Shown here in pieces: positions 7,018 to 12,611 of a DNA stretch of 12,611 nucleotides. This stretch comes from Rhodospirillaceae bacterium. Its GTDB lineage: Bacteria > Pseudomonadota > Alphaproteobacteria > UBA8366 > GCA-2717185. The stretch is taken from assembly GCA_028817685.1 (NCBI GenBank), contig JAPPPC010000451.1, positions 4,808-17,418 on the forward strand, in the 5' to 3' direction. Both the position numbers and the translations under genes were made by a program. How positions within the stretch are numbered: the first letter of the stretch is position 1; each line of letters starts with the position of its first letter. The notes under the pieces were generated by a model, which saw only the letters and a list, made by a program, of their open reading frames with translations, had not been told where the DNA came from and made no database searches.

Positions 7018-7800
7018 TTAGTACTGGCGTTCGACCAGCAGTTTCTTGATCTCCGCGATCGCCTGCGCCGGGTTCAGGCCCTTCGGGCAGGTCTTCGAGC
7101 AGTTCATGATCGTGTGGCAGCGATACAGCCGGAAAGGATCTTCCAGGGCATCGAGCCGCTCGCCCGTATGCTCATCTCGGCTGTCGATGATCCAGCGATA
7201 GGCTTGCAGCAGGATCGCCGGGCCAAGATAGCGGTCCGAGTTCCACCAGTAGCTGGGGCAGCTCGTCGCGCAGGAGAAGCAAAGAATGCATTCGTACAGC
7301 CCGTCGAGCTTCCGGCGTTCTTCAGGAGACTGCAACCGCTCGCGATCCGGCGGCGGTGGCGTCTCGCTCTTCATCCAGGGCTCGATCGATGCGAGCTGCG
7401 CATAGGCATTGTTGAGATCCGGCACCAGATCCTTGACCACCGGCATGTGCGGCAGCGGGTAGATGTTCACGTCTCCCTTGGCGTCGTCGATATATTTCGT
7501 GCAAGCCAAGGTGTTGGTGCCATCGATATTCATCGCGCAGGAACCGCAAATGCCCTCGCGGCAGGAACGCCGGAAGGTCAGGGTCTGATCGACCTCGTTC
7601 TTGATCTTGATCAACGCGTCCAGAACCATCGGCCCGCAATCATCCAGGTCGATGACATAGGTATCGACCTTGGGATTCTCGCCATCGTCCGGATTCCAAC
7701 GATAGATCTTAAACGTCTTGGTGTTGCTGGCACCGCTGGGCGCGGGCCAGCTCTTACCCGTGCCAACCTTCGAATTCTTGGGGAGAGTGAATTCAGCCAT
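7018..7800 (-). CDS. sdhB: Succinate dehydrogenase iron-sulfur subunit
   Basis: A 260-residue subunit that carries electrons from the SdhA flavin to ubiquinone in complex II, on the cytoplasmic side of the inner membrane. The N-terminal ferredoxin domain holds the [2Fe-2S] ligands C80, C85, C88 (SCREGICGSC) and C100. The C-terminal domain has CILCFSCATSCP (C171, C174, C177, C181) and CHTIMNCSKTCPKG (C228, C234, C238), giving the [4Fe-4S] and [3Fe-4S] clusters. The spacing matches SdhB rather than a three-[4Fe-4S] protein. It is the last gene of sdhCDAB, 48 bases after sdhA, with its own AGAAGGGG ribosome site 5 nt before the ATG, and is followed by the operon terminator. Confidence 0.98.
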   Translation of the reverse strand: MAEFTLPKNSKVGTGKSWPAPSGASNTKTFKIYRWNPDDGENPKVDTYVIDLDDCGPMVLDALIKIKNEVDQTLTFRRSCREGICGSCAMNIDGTNTLACTKYIDDAKGDVNIYPLPHMPVVKDLVPDLNNAYAQLASIEPWMKSETPPPPDRERLQSPEERRKLDGLYECILCFSCATSCPSYWWNSDRYLGPAILLQAYRWIIDSRDEHTGERLDALEDPFRLYRCHTIMNCSKTCPKGLNPAQAIAEIKKLLVERQY

Positions 7801-7845
7801 GATTACCCCTTCTTTTTCCTCAACCGGTTAAATGTCGAACAGTGC

Positions 7846-7858
7846 CGTCTAGTAGACG
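7846..7858. repeat. Short perfect palindrome over the sdhA stop codon
   Basis: CGTCTA-G-TAGACG is a 6-bp-arm palindrome that contains the sdhA stop codon (7849-7851) at the start of the 48-bp sdhA-sdhB gap. It could form a small stem in the mRNA between the two cistrons. A chance occurrence is possible. Confidence 0.3.
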
Positions 7859-9639
7859 CGCGCCTTCGGCGGCACCGGTTGAATTTCGTTGGTCAAGGTT
7901 TCCATATGCACCGGGCGGTAGTCGATCTTGACGTTGTAGTCTTCGTCGATCCACGCGATCGTGTGCTTCATCCAGTTCTCGTCGTCGCGATCCGGAATGT
8001 CGTCGCGGGCATGCGCGCCGCGCGATTCCTGCCGGTTCGCCGCCGAGCTCATGGTGACGGCAGCCTGTTCGACCAGATTTTCGAATTCCAGCGTCTCGAC
8101 CAGATCCGAGTTCCAGATCATCGAGCGGTCGCTGACCCGGATGCTGGCGACGCCGTCGGTCACCTCTTTCATCTTGGCAACGCCCTCATCCATGACTTCC
8201 TGGGTGCGGAAAACCGCGCAGTTGTTCTGCATGACGTTCTGCATGCGCAACCGCAGTTCCGACGTCGGCGTATCGCCGCTGGCGTGGCGCAGCTTGTCGA
8301 ACCGGTCGAGCGCGTATTGCCCCGCATCGGCCGGCAGGGGCCGGTGCGATTCGTTCGGGTCGACAACATCGGCGCAGGTATTGGCCGCCGCGCGGCCGAA
8401 TACGACGAGATCGAGCAGCGAATTGGAGCCGAGGCGATTCGCCCCATGCACCGAAACGCAGGCCGCCTCGCCAACCGCCATCAGGCCCGGCACCGGAGAG
8501 TCCGGATTGCCGTCCTTCAGGGTCATGGCCTGACCGCGATAGTTGGTCGGCACGCCGCCCATATTGTAGTGGCAGGTCGGAATGACCGGGATCGGCTCCG
8601 TCGTCACGTCGACGCCGGCGAAGATCTGCGCTGTCTCGGCGATGCCGGGAAGCCGTTCGTCGATCAGTGCCGAATCGAGATGTTCGAGATGCAGGAAGAT
8701 GTGGTCTTTGTTGTCGCCAACCCCTCTGCCTTCGCGAATTTCCATCGTCATGGACCGGCTGACCACGTCGCGGCTGGCCAGATCCTTGGCCGACGGCGCG
8801 TAGCGTTCCATGAACCGCTCGCCCTCGCTGTTGGTGAGGTACCCGCCTTCGCCGCGTGAACCTTCCGTGATCAGGCAACCCGATCCGTAGATGCCGGTCG
8901 GGTGGAACTGCACGAACTCCATGTCCTGCATCGGCAGTCCGGCGCGCAGCACCATGCCGGCCCCATCGCCCGTACAGGTATGCGCCGAGGTGGCGGAGAA
9001 ATAAATACGGCCGCCGCCGCCGGTCGCCAGGATGGTCTGCTTGGCACGGAAGCGGTGGATCGTGCCGTCATCCAGGTTCCAGGCCATGACGCCGCGGCAC
9101 TCGCCGTCTTCCATGATCAGATCGAGCGCGAAATACTCGATATAGAACTCGGCCTCATGCTTCAGCGACTGCTGATACAGCGTGTGCAGCATGGCGTGAC
9201 CGGTCCGGTCGGCGGCGGCACAAGTGCGCTGCGCCTGCGGGCCTTCACCATATTCCGTGGTCATGCCGCCAAAGGCACGCTGATAGATCTTGCCGTCCGG
9301 CGTGCGGCTGAACGGTACACCGTAATGCTCCAGCTCGATGATCGCCGGCACCGCCTCGCGGCACATATATTCGATCGCGTCCTGGTCGCCGAGCCAGTCG
9401 GACCCCTTGACCGTGTCGTACATATGCCAGCGCCAGTCATCCTGGCCCATATTGCCGAGCGCGGCGGAAACACCGCCCTGTGCCGCCACGGTGTGGCTGC
9501 GCGTCGGGAACACTTTGGTAATGCAGGCCGTCTTGAGACCGCGCTCGGCGAGCCCGAACGTGGCTCGCAGCCCAGCACCACCGGCGCCTACGACGACGAC
9601 GTCATAGGTATGATCAACTATCGGATATGCCTCACCCAT
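7849..9639 (-). CDS. sdhA: Succinate dehydrogenase flavoprotein subunit
   Basis: A 596-residue catalytic subunit oxidising succinate to fumarate in the TCA cycle. The FAD-binding VVGAGGAG (16-23) opens the protein, and His49 in TRSHTVAAQGG is the histidine that binds FAD covalently. Active-site residues line up with E. coli SdhA: His246 (QFHPTGIYG), Arg290 (DLASRDVVSR), His357 (PTCHYNMGGVPTN) and Arg402 (GANRLGSNSLLD). The C-terminal helical domain is complete and ends near PVPPKARVY. GGAGGG lies 9 nt before the ATG, inside the end of sdhD, whose stop is only 6 bases away, so translation is likely coupled. All residues needed for activity are present. Confidence 0.98.
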   Translation of the reverse strand: MGEAYPIVDHTYDVVVVGAGGAGLRATFGLAERGLKTACITKVFPTRSHTVAAQGGVSAALGNMGQDDWRWHMYDTVKGSDWLGDQDAIEYMCREAVPAIIELEHYGVPFSRTPDGKIYQRAFGGMTTEYGEGPQAQRTCAAADRTGHAMLHTLYQQSLKHEAEFYIEYFALDLIMEDGECRGVMAWNLDDGTIHRFRAKQTILATGGGGRIYFSATSAHTCTGDGAGMVLRAGLPMQDMEFVQFHPTGIYGSGCLITEGSRGEGGYLTNSEGERFMERYAPSAKDLASRDVVSRSMTMEIREGRGVGDNKDHIFLHLEHLDSALIDERLPGIAETAQIFAGVDVTTEPIPVIPTCHYNMGGVPTNYRGQAMTLKDGNPDSPVPGLMAVGEAACVSVHGANRLGSNSLLDLVVFGRAAANTCADVVDPNESHRPLPADAGQYALDRFDKLRHASGDTPTSELRLRMQNVMQNNCAVFRTQEVMDEGVAKMKEVTDGVASIRVSDRSMIWNSDLVETLEFENLVEQAAVTMSSAANRQESRGAHARDDIPDRDDENWMKHTIAWIDEDYNVKIDYRPVHMETLTNEIQPVPPKARVY

Positions 9640-9645
9640 GGTGCC

Positions 9646-10026
9646 TTACCCTCCAAACGATACTTTTAAAATGGCGAACGCCGCGGCGACGCCAAGCAAG
9701 AGGCTCGCCCCTTTCACAATCACGAGAAACGCGATCTTGGCGCCTTCGACATGAATGTAATCTTCGATTACGACCTGCAGACCGAGCTGCATGTGATGGA
9801 ACGTCGCGACGACCAGCAGCAGTAGCAGGACCGCATTCACCGGCGACTGCATCCAAGCGGACGCCGTCGCATGGTCAGCACTGCCCAGCGCCAGGATCGA
9901 ATAGACGAACCAAAGCGTCAGCGGGATCAGCGCAACCGCTGTAACGCGCTGCGCCCAAAAATGTTCAGTCCCGCTCTTGGCGGAGCCGAGGCCGCGGACG
10001 CGGCCGAGTGGAGATCTGAGACTCAT
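9646..10026 (-). CDS. sdhD: Succinate dehydrogenase membrane anchor subunit
   Basis: A 126-residue inner-membrane subunit of complex II with three predicted transmembrane helices (about 23-46, 61-82 and 97-121). Together with SdhC it holds heme b and forms the ubiquinone site. His78 in TFHHMQLGLQ is the expected heme ligand, and the Asp89-Tyr90 pair in VVIEDY matches the quinone-site Asp-Tyr, eleven residues further on as in E. coli. The N-terminus (PLGRVRGLGSAKSGTEHFW) is the usual alphaproteobacterial form. The ATG overlaps the sdhC stop by one base (TAATG), so the two are co-translated. Confidence 0.95.
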   Translation of the reverse strand: MSLRSPLGRVRGLGSAKSGTEHFWAQRVTAVALIPLTLWFVYSILALGSADHATASAWMQSPVNAVLLLLLVVATFHHMQLGLQVVIEDYIHVEGAKIAFLVIVKGASLLLGVAAAFAILKVSFGG

Positions 10027-10418
10027 TACGCACCTCCCATCGCAAGGCCAACAAGCCAGGCAAGCCCGGTCAATACGACGGAAGCCGCAAAGACGAGATA
10101 GCCGGTATTCCGAGCGGTATCGAGCTCGAAGCCCATGCCAACATCCCAGCCGAGATGCCGGATACCGTTACACAGGTGATAGAATAGTGCCCAAGTCCAG
10201 CCGAGCAGGCAGAGTTTGCCAAACCAGTGGGCAACGAAACCCTGCACCAAATCGAACGATGCCGCACCATCCGCGAGCGCCAATAGCCACCACACCATGA
10301 GTAGCGTCCCCACGGACAACCCCACACCGGACGCGCGGTGCAAGATCGATAACGCCATAGTCCATTGCCACGCATAAATCTGCAGATGCGGCGATAGCGG
10401 TCTGTCGCCGTTGCTCAT
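10026..10418 (-). CDS. sdhC: Succinate dehydrogenase cytochrome b556 subunit
   Basis: A 130-residue membrane anchor with three transmembrane helices (about 30-50, 62-85 and 103-126). Ser24 and Arg28 in SILHRASGVG are the quinone-site residues, and His81 in FYHLCNGIRHLGWD is the heme b ligand. The opening RPLSPHLQIY is characteristic of alphaproteobacterial and mitochondrial SdhC. The frame is open upstream to 10457, but the ATG at 10418 has a strong GAGGGGG six bases before it and gives the standard N-terminus, so the longer form is rejected. It is the first gene of sdhCDAB. Confidence 0.95.
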   Translation of the reverse strand: MSNGDRPLSPHLQIYAWQWTMALSILHRASGVGLSVGTLLMVWWLLALADGAASFDLVQGFVAHWFGKLCLLGWTWALFYHLCNGIRHLGWDVGMGFELDTARNTGYLVFAASVVLTGLAWLVGLAMGGA

Positions 10419-10469
10419 TGCAACCCCCTCTTTGTCGACCCCAACAACCCGAATCACTTGGGCTCATTT

Positions 10470-10486
10470 AATCCTAACATAGGATT
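10470..10486. promoter_or_regulatory. Perfect inverted repeat upstream of sdhC (candidate operator)
   Basis: AATCCTA-ACA-TAGGATT has 7-bp perfect arms and a 3-bp spacer, and lies 52 bp upstream of the sdhC start. Size and spacing suit a dimeric regulator binding site. If the promoter at 10527-10556 is the real one, the repeat would be in the 5' leader, about 40 bases after the start point. The regulator is not identifiable from sequence. Confidence 0.4.
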
Positions 10487-10526
10487 CGATGCAGTTTGCA
10501 GTAAAAACCCCTGCCATCGATTGAAG

Positions 10527-10556
10527 ATAATATCGCAATCCTACCGGCCGGCCCAA
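10527..10556 (-). promoter_or_regulatory. sdhC: Candidate sigma-70 promoter of sdhCDAB
   Basis: On the minus strand, TTGGGC (10551-10556) is separated by 18 bp from TATTAT (10527-10532), a five-of-six match to the -10 consensus. It lies in the AT-rich part of the intergenic region and would give a leader of about 100 bases before sdhC. A weaker alternative is TATGTT around 10476-10481. Promoter calls by eye are uncertain in GC-rich genomes. Confidence 0.35.
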
Positions 10557-10593
10557 TAATCGCGCTGAACTCGAGACAGCAATACCAACAAAT

Positions 10594-10715
10594 TGTGAAT
10601 AAAAGACAAAACCGCCATTGTGGATAACGCCGTGGAAAAACGGTGGGACGTTTGTGCGATGCCGGCCGGTTTATGCACAAGAAATATGGCGGCTGCACAC
10701 AAACGTTGTGGACAC
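10594..10715. other. Cluster of DnaA boxes in AT-rich DNA (candidate replication origin)
   Basis: Three perfect matches to TTATNCACA lie within 86 bp: TTATTCACA (10594-10602, minus), TTATCCACA (10619-10627, minus; the high-affinity E. coli form), and TTATGCACA (10671-10679, plus). A degenerate fourth, GTGTCCACA (10707-10715, minus, two mismatches), follows. The adjoining stretch 10461-10620 is about 56% A+T by hand count, well above the coding regions here, and could serve for unwinding. The sdh operon and pdxY point away from the cluster on either side. Origins are usually near hemE, parAB or dnaA in this class, and none of these is in the window, so a chromosomal origin is a hypothesis. A DnaA-titrating or regulatory site is the alternative. 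Confidence 0.45.
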
Positions 10716-10794
10716 CCCGTTTGGTAATTTTCAACATCGGCGTTGGCTCGTGATTGCGTCGAAATCGACACGCCGCCGTCCGTTTCAAGCGATC

Positions 10795-10820
10795 TCGGTC
10801 TGGTCTCAGACCGGTTGTTT
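10795..10820 (+). terminator. Possible weak intrinsic terminator on the plus strand
   Basis: CGGTCTG (10796-10802), loop GTCT and CAGACCG (10807-10813) form a perfect 7-bp stem, extendable by a T-G pair, followed on the plus strand by GTTGTTTT. It would end a short plus-strand transcript from the DnaA-box region, or be part of a longer structured RNA. The U-tract is interrupted, so efficiency is doubtful. The stretch 10716-10794 before it shows nothing recognisable. Confidence 0.35.
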
Positions 10821-10865
10821 TCGGACAGTGGTGGTGGTTTCGGGAACGGCTTTCGGTTTTCAACC

Positions 10866-11052
10866 GCATCCGTTCGGCTCTGGCGGCAGCTGATGCGAGT
10901 TTTCCGCTCGGACGCCGCCTGCGGAGCGTGTGTTTGCTGGGAACACACGGTTCGGGGGGAAACGGCCTATCGTCAGTTGATCCATTTTGACTGGATGAAG
11001 CCGTGCCGCCATGGGTGCGAAGGGAAATGGCTCCCTGTGATTTTCCTTCCGC
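10866..11052. other. Hairpin-rich segment, possible structured RNA (unidentified)
   Basis: No protein gene is convincing here, but complementary arms are frequent. TGGCGGCA (10881-10888) matches TGCCGCCA (11004-11011) and could close a multi-branch structure. Inside it lie CGCTC/GAGCG (10905-10909, 10924-10928), a 7-bp hairpin GTGTGTT-tgctggg-AACACAC (10928-10948), and ATCCA/TGGAT (10982-10995 region). Beyond it, 11017-11028 pairs with 11040-11052 (about 12 bp with one bulge and one wobble). Strand is uncertain; plus is favoured because the next terminator reads that way. The segment resembles no RNA family that I can name. Confidence 0.3.
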
Positions 11053-11160
11053 GTCTTGGCATCCGGTGCCTTGCGCCGGCCTTACCCTGAACCGAATGGT
11101 GCCGCGCTGTATGCGTCCGGGGCTAGGTCGCCGTTTCCCGACGGTGGATCGCGCCTCGCC

Positions 11161-11516
11161 GCCAGGCCCGAAGGGCCTCGCGGCTTCGGTACGCCGCACG
11201 GCAACAAGCCCAAGCCCTTTGCGGAGGGCTTGCACCCCTGGTGGGGCGGTTGGGCATCTGGTCCGGAGATGTCGATCCGTCAGGCGAGCACCGGCAAACG
11301 AAAGACAGCCGTCTGGCGGCTATCGCCGACGGAGGTCGCGCCCCGCATCCAGGCGGCGTCGCCTCGGGGACGTCGCGGACGTGACCGGAAAGCAGGCCTG
11401 CTGCCAGGAAGGCCTGTCGCCCGGCGCACGTCGCGAAGCGCCGCAATGCGCGCCGGGGCCTAGGCTCCAACGGCGTCGGGAGCGTCTGTCACACAGACGT
11501 TTCCGGCGCCTTTTTT
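11161..11516 (+). ncRNA. Candidate structured RNA or leader of pdxY (unidentified family)
   Basis: A GC-rich stretch with a series of perfect stems, ending in a strong terminator: AGGCCC-GAA-GGGCCT (11164-11178), CAAGCCCT/AGGGCTTG around TTGCGG (11211-11232), CCCC-TGGT-GGGG (11235-11246), AGCCG/CGGCT (11307-11321), CAGGCCT/AGGCCTG (11393-11416), and CCGGCG/CGCCGG (11421-11456). All genes upstream point away, so a plus-strand transcript must start inside the gap to need that terminator. It could be a free small RNA or the 5' leader of pdxY. RNase P RNA, tmRNA and SRP RNA were considered, and their conserved cores are absent. The 5' end and promoter are not identified. Confidence 0.4.
11472..11516 (+). 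terminator. Strong rho-independent terminator just before pdxY
   Basis: Bases 11472-11489 pair without interruption with 11493-11510 (18 bp, three G-U pairs) around the triloop CAC, followed by six T (11511-11516). There is no T-tract on the other side, so it works only on the plus strand. It ends 36 bases before the preferred pdxY start. It either ends an independent RNA gene or acts as an attenuator for pdxY. Confidence 0.9.
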
Positions 11517-11552
11517 CTGCGGTTTGGCGATCGGCGTGGTATGGATCAGATC

Positions 11553-12386
11553 ATGTCGATCCTGACCATCCAATCCCGCGTTACCAGCGGTTATGTCGGC
11601 AATGCGGCGGCAGTTCCGATCCTGCAACGCCTCGGCCGCACCGTCTGGCCGATCGACACCGTGAACTTCTCCAATCACCCGGCGCACGGCTCCCATACCG
11701 GCCAAATCCGGTCGGCCTCGGAAATCGATACGCTCGTCAATGGGCTGCAGCAACAACACATGCTGTCTCGTTGCGACGCGGTTCTGTCCGGATATCTGGG
11801 AAGTGCCGCGGCCGGTCCGGCTGTGCGCGCCGCCGTTCAGCGGGTACAGGATGCGAACCCCGCCGCGATCTGGTGCTGCGACCCGGTGATGGGGGACCAC
11901 GGACAGTTCTACGTCGCAGAGGACATTCCGCCCTTTTTTCGGGATCAGGCGTTACCCCAGGCCGACATGGTCCTGCCAAACACGTTCGAGGCGGCCCATC
12001 TGTCGGGCGTGCCTGTGTCGACCGCAACGGAGGCCGCACATGCCGCGCGGCTGTTGCTGGCCAAAGGGCCCAAGACCGTGATCGTAACAGGGGTCGAGGA
12101 AGACGGCCGGATGGGGGCCGTGGCAGCCGAAGCTGCGGGCTGTTGGTCGTGCTTTGCGCCCGCGATCGAGGCGCCCGCCTACGGGGCGGGCGATGCCTTT
12201 ACGGCCCTGTTCGTCAGCCACTATCTGGCCGAAAATAGTGTTTCGCAGGCGCTCGGCTTCGCGGTGAACGGTATCCATGGAATTCTCGCCGCAACCGCTG
12301 CGGCGGGGACGGCGGACCTCAATCTGATCGCGGCCCTGCCGGTCCTGGACGATCTTTCGCCGGCGCCGGCTACGCGGATCGGGTAG
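11553..12386 (+). CDS. pdxY: Pyridoxal kinase
   Basis: A 277-residue ribokinase-fold enzyme that phosphorylates pyridoxal (and possibly pyridoxine/pyridoxamine) to make PLP in the vitamin B6 salvage route. Visible motifs are the opening ILTIQSRVTSGYVGN, the substrate loop VNFSNHPAHG (37-46), CDPVMGD (109-115), LPNTFEA (141-147), and the anion hole with catalytic Asp214 in YGAGDAF. The order and length match PdxY. The ATG at 11553 aligns with family starts (E. coli MKNILAIQS); an ATG at 11541 would add four residues, and neither has a good ribosome site. It lies immediately after the strong terminator, so expression needs read-through, antitermination, or a promoter inside the 36-base gap. Its stop is one base from the stop of the convergent glycosyltransferase gene. 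Confidence 0.93.
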   Translation: MSILTIQSRVTSGYVGNAAAVPILQRLGRTVWPIDTVNFSNHPAHGSHTGQIRSASEIDTLVNGLQQQHMLSRCDAVLSGYLGSAAAGPAVRAAVQRVQDANPAAIWCCDPVMGDHGQFYVAEDIPPFFRDQALPQADMVLPNTFEAAHLSGVPVSTATEAAHAARLLLAKGPKTVIVTGVEEDGRMGAVAAEAAGCWSCFAPAIEAPAYGAGDAFTALFVSHYLAENSVSQALGFAVNGIHGILAATAAAGTADLNLIAALPVLDDLSPAPATRIG

Positions 12387-12387
12387 C

Positions 12388-12611
12388 TTAGCCGCCTTCC
12401 GCGATTCGCGCTTCCAGCGCCGCACGCAGGCGAAGCACGACATCGTCCCAGCGGCGCGGCTCTGTCTGCCGAAACAGCGTCATCGTCGAATACCAGGGCG
12501 AATCGTCGCGTTCGATTTGCCAGCGCCAGTCCGGTGCAAAGGGTATGAGCGTCCACCCGGGACGGCACAGCGCCCCGGCCAGATGCGCCGGCGCGGTATC
12601 CGCGGTGATCA
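12388..12611 (-). CDS. TPR/GT9-type glycosyltransferase-like protein, C-terminal part (truncated by window)
   Basis: An open frame with no start in the window encodes the last 73 residues of a larger protein, with TAA at 12388-12390. It reads ITADTAPAHLAGALCRPGW, then LIPFAPDWRWQIERDDSPWY and STMTLFRQTEPRRWDDV. The DTAPAHLAGAL motif is the nucleotide-sugar-binding end of GT-B glycosyltransferases (heptosyltransferase-like, GT9). PDWRW...DDSPWYxxxxLFRQ is the tail seen in the many alphaproteobacterial proteins that join tetratricopeptide repeats to such a domain. A role in glycosylation of surface polysaccharide or flagellin is possible but not shown. The N-terminal repeats would lie beyond the window, so the fusion is inferred. 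Confidence 0.8.
   Translation of the reverse strand, partial: ITADTAPAHLAGALCRPGWTLIPFAPDWRWQIERDDSPWYSTMTLFRQTEPRRWDDVVLRLRAALEARIAEGG

Noticed and set aside
7114..8859. 581-codon plus-strand open frame opposite sdhB and sdhA
   Set aside because: It covers two well-supported sdh genes on the other strand and its low-complexity composition follows from their codon pattern. No domain or ribosome site is seen.
10026..10457. Longer sdhC beginning at the upstream start at 10457
   Set aside because: The ATG at 10418 has an excellent GAGGGGG site and yields the conserved N-terminus. The 13 extra residues have no counterpart in the family.
10474..11235. 253-codon minus-strand open frame in the sdhC-pdxY gap
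   Set aside because: There is no ribosome site and no domain. It crosses the DnaA boxes, the promoter candidate and the inverted repeat, and its composition changes abruptly along its length.
11056..11463. 135-codon plus-strand open frame ending 8 bases before the strong terminator
   Set aside because: The position is suggestive, but there is no ribosome site, the composition is Arg/Ala/Pro/Gly-rich with no domain, and the DNA is better explained by hairpins. It cannot be fully excluded as a small protein gene.
10860..11516. RNase P RNA, tmRNA (including the permuted alphaproteobacterial form), SRP RNA or cobalamin riboswitch
   Set aside because: The required cores were looked for and not found: no GAGGAAAGTCC, no T-arm GGTTCGA with a tag reading A-N-D, no GGAAGGAAGCAG, and no GCCACTG box.
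11003..12238. 411-codon plus-strand open frame running into pdxY
   Set aside because: It is out of frame with pdxY over about 700 bases, and its Arg-rich translation has no motif.
1..12611. CRISPR arrays, tRNA or rRNA genes, insertion sequences, integrase or phage genes
   Set aside because: No regularly spaced direct repeats, no T-arm/anticodon pattern, and no transposase or integrase motif were found on either strand.

Overview
The window is high-GC DNA with alphaproteobacterial gene style. It carries an sdhCDAB operon with a mitochondrial-type SdhC/SdhD pair, a two-repeat EamA exporter, a PaiB-type flavin protein, a GTCATCCCGG-type dispersed palindrome, and the end of a TPR/glycosyltransferase protein of a kind common in Rhodospirillales-like bacteria. 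No ribosomal or taxonomic marker gene is present, so the assignment to Alphaproteobacteria (perhaps Rhodospirillales-related) is inference.

Layout. At 48-2380 (+) a CaiB/BaiF enzyme of the alpha-methylacyl-CoA racemase type and an acyl-CoA dehydrogenase form a translationally coupled pair. A palindromic repeat (2422-2516) separates them from convergent genes on the minus strand: an EamA/DMT permease (2532-3452) and a phytanoyl-CoA dioxygenase-family Fe(II)/2-oxoglutarate enzyme (3651-4445). Divergent from the latter, on the plus strand, are a short-chain dehydrogenase (4526-5359) and a PAPS-dependent sulfotransferase (5380-6261). A 64-bp imperfect palindrome (6272-6335) lies between the sulfotransferase and the convergent paiB-like gene (6333-6944, -).

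The succinate dehydrogenase operon sdhC-sdhD-sdhA-sdhB runs on the minus strand from 10418 to 7018 and ends in a clear intrinsic terminator (6969-6994). All FAD, Fe-S, heme and quinone motifs are intact. Upstream is a gene-poor stretch of about 1.1 kb (10419-11552). Its AT-rich left part carries the likely sdh promoter, a perfect inverted repeat, and three perfect matches to the DnaA box TTATNCACA within 86 bp. Its GC-rich right part is dense in hairpins on the plus strand and ends in an 18-bp stem followed by six T, just before a pyridoxal kinase gene (pdxY, 11553-12386, +). The window ends inside a minus-strand gene (12388-12611) encoding the C-terminus of a GT9/TPR-type glycosyltransferase.

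How the genes fit together. Racemase, acyl-CoA dehydrogenase, dioxygenase and SDR are the enzyme types used to shorten 2-methyl-branched or alpha-hydroxylatable acyl chains, and a sulfotransferase next to them suggests an alcohol or steroid-like substrate. This is inference: the genes are not one operon, and the dioxygenase looks closer to small-molecule (ectoine hydroxylase-like) enzymes. The most interesting part is 10458-11540, where an origin-like DnaA-box cluster and an unidentified structured RNA, or a pdxY leader with an attenuator, sit between two housekeeping genes.
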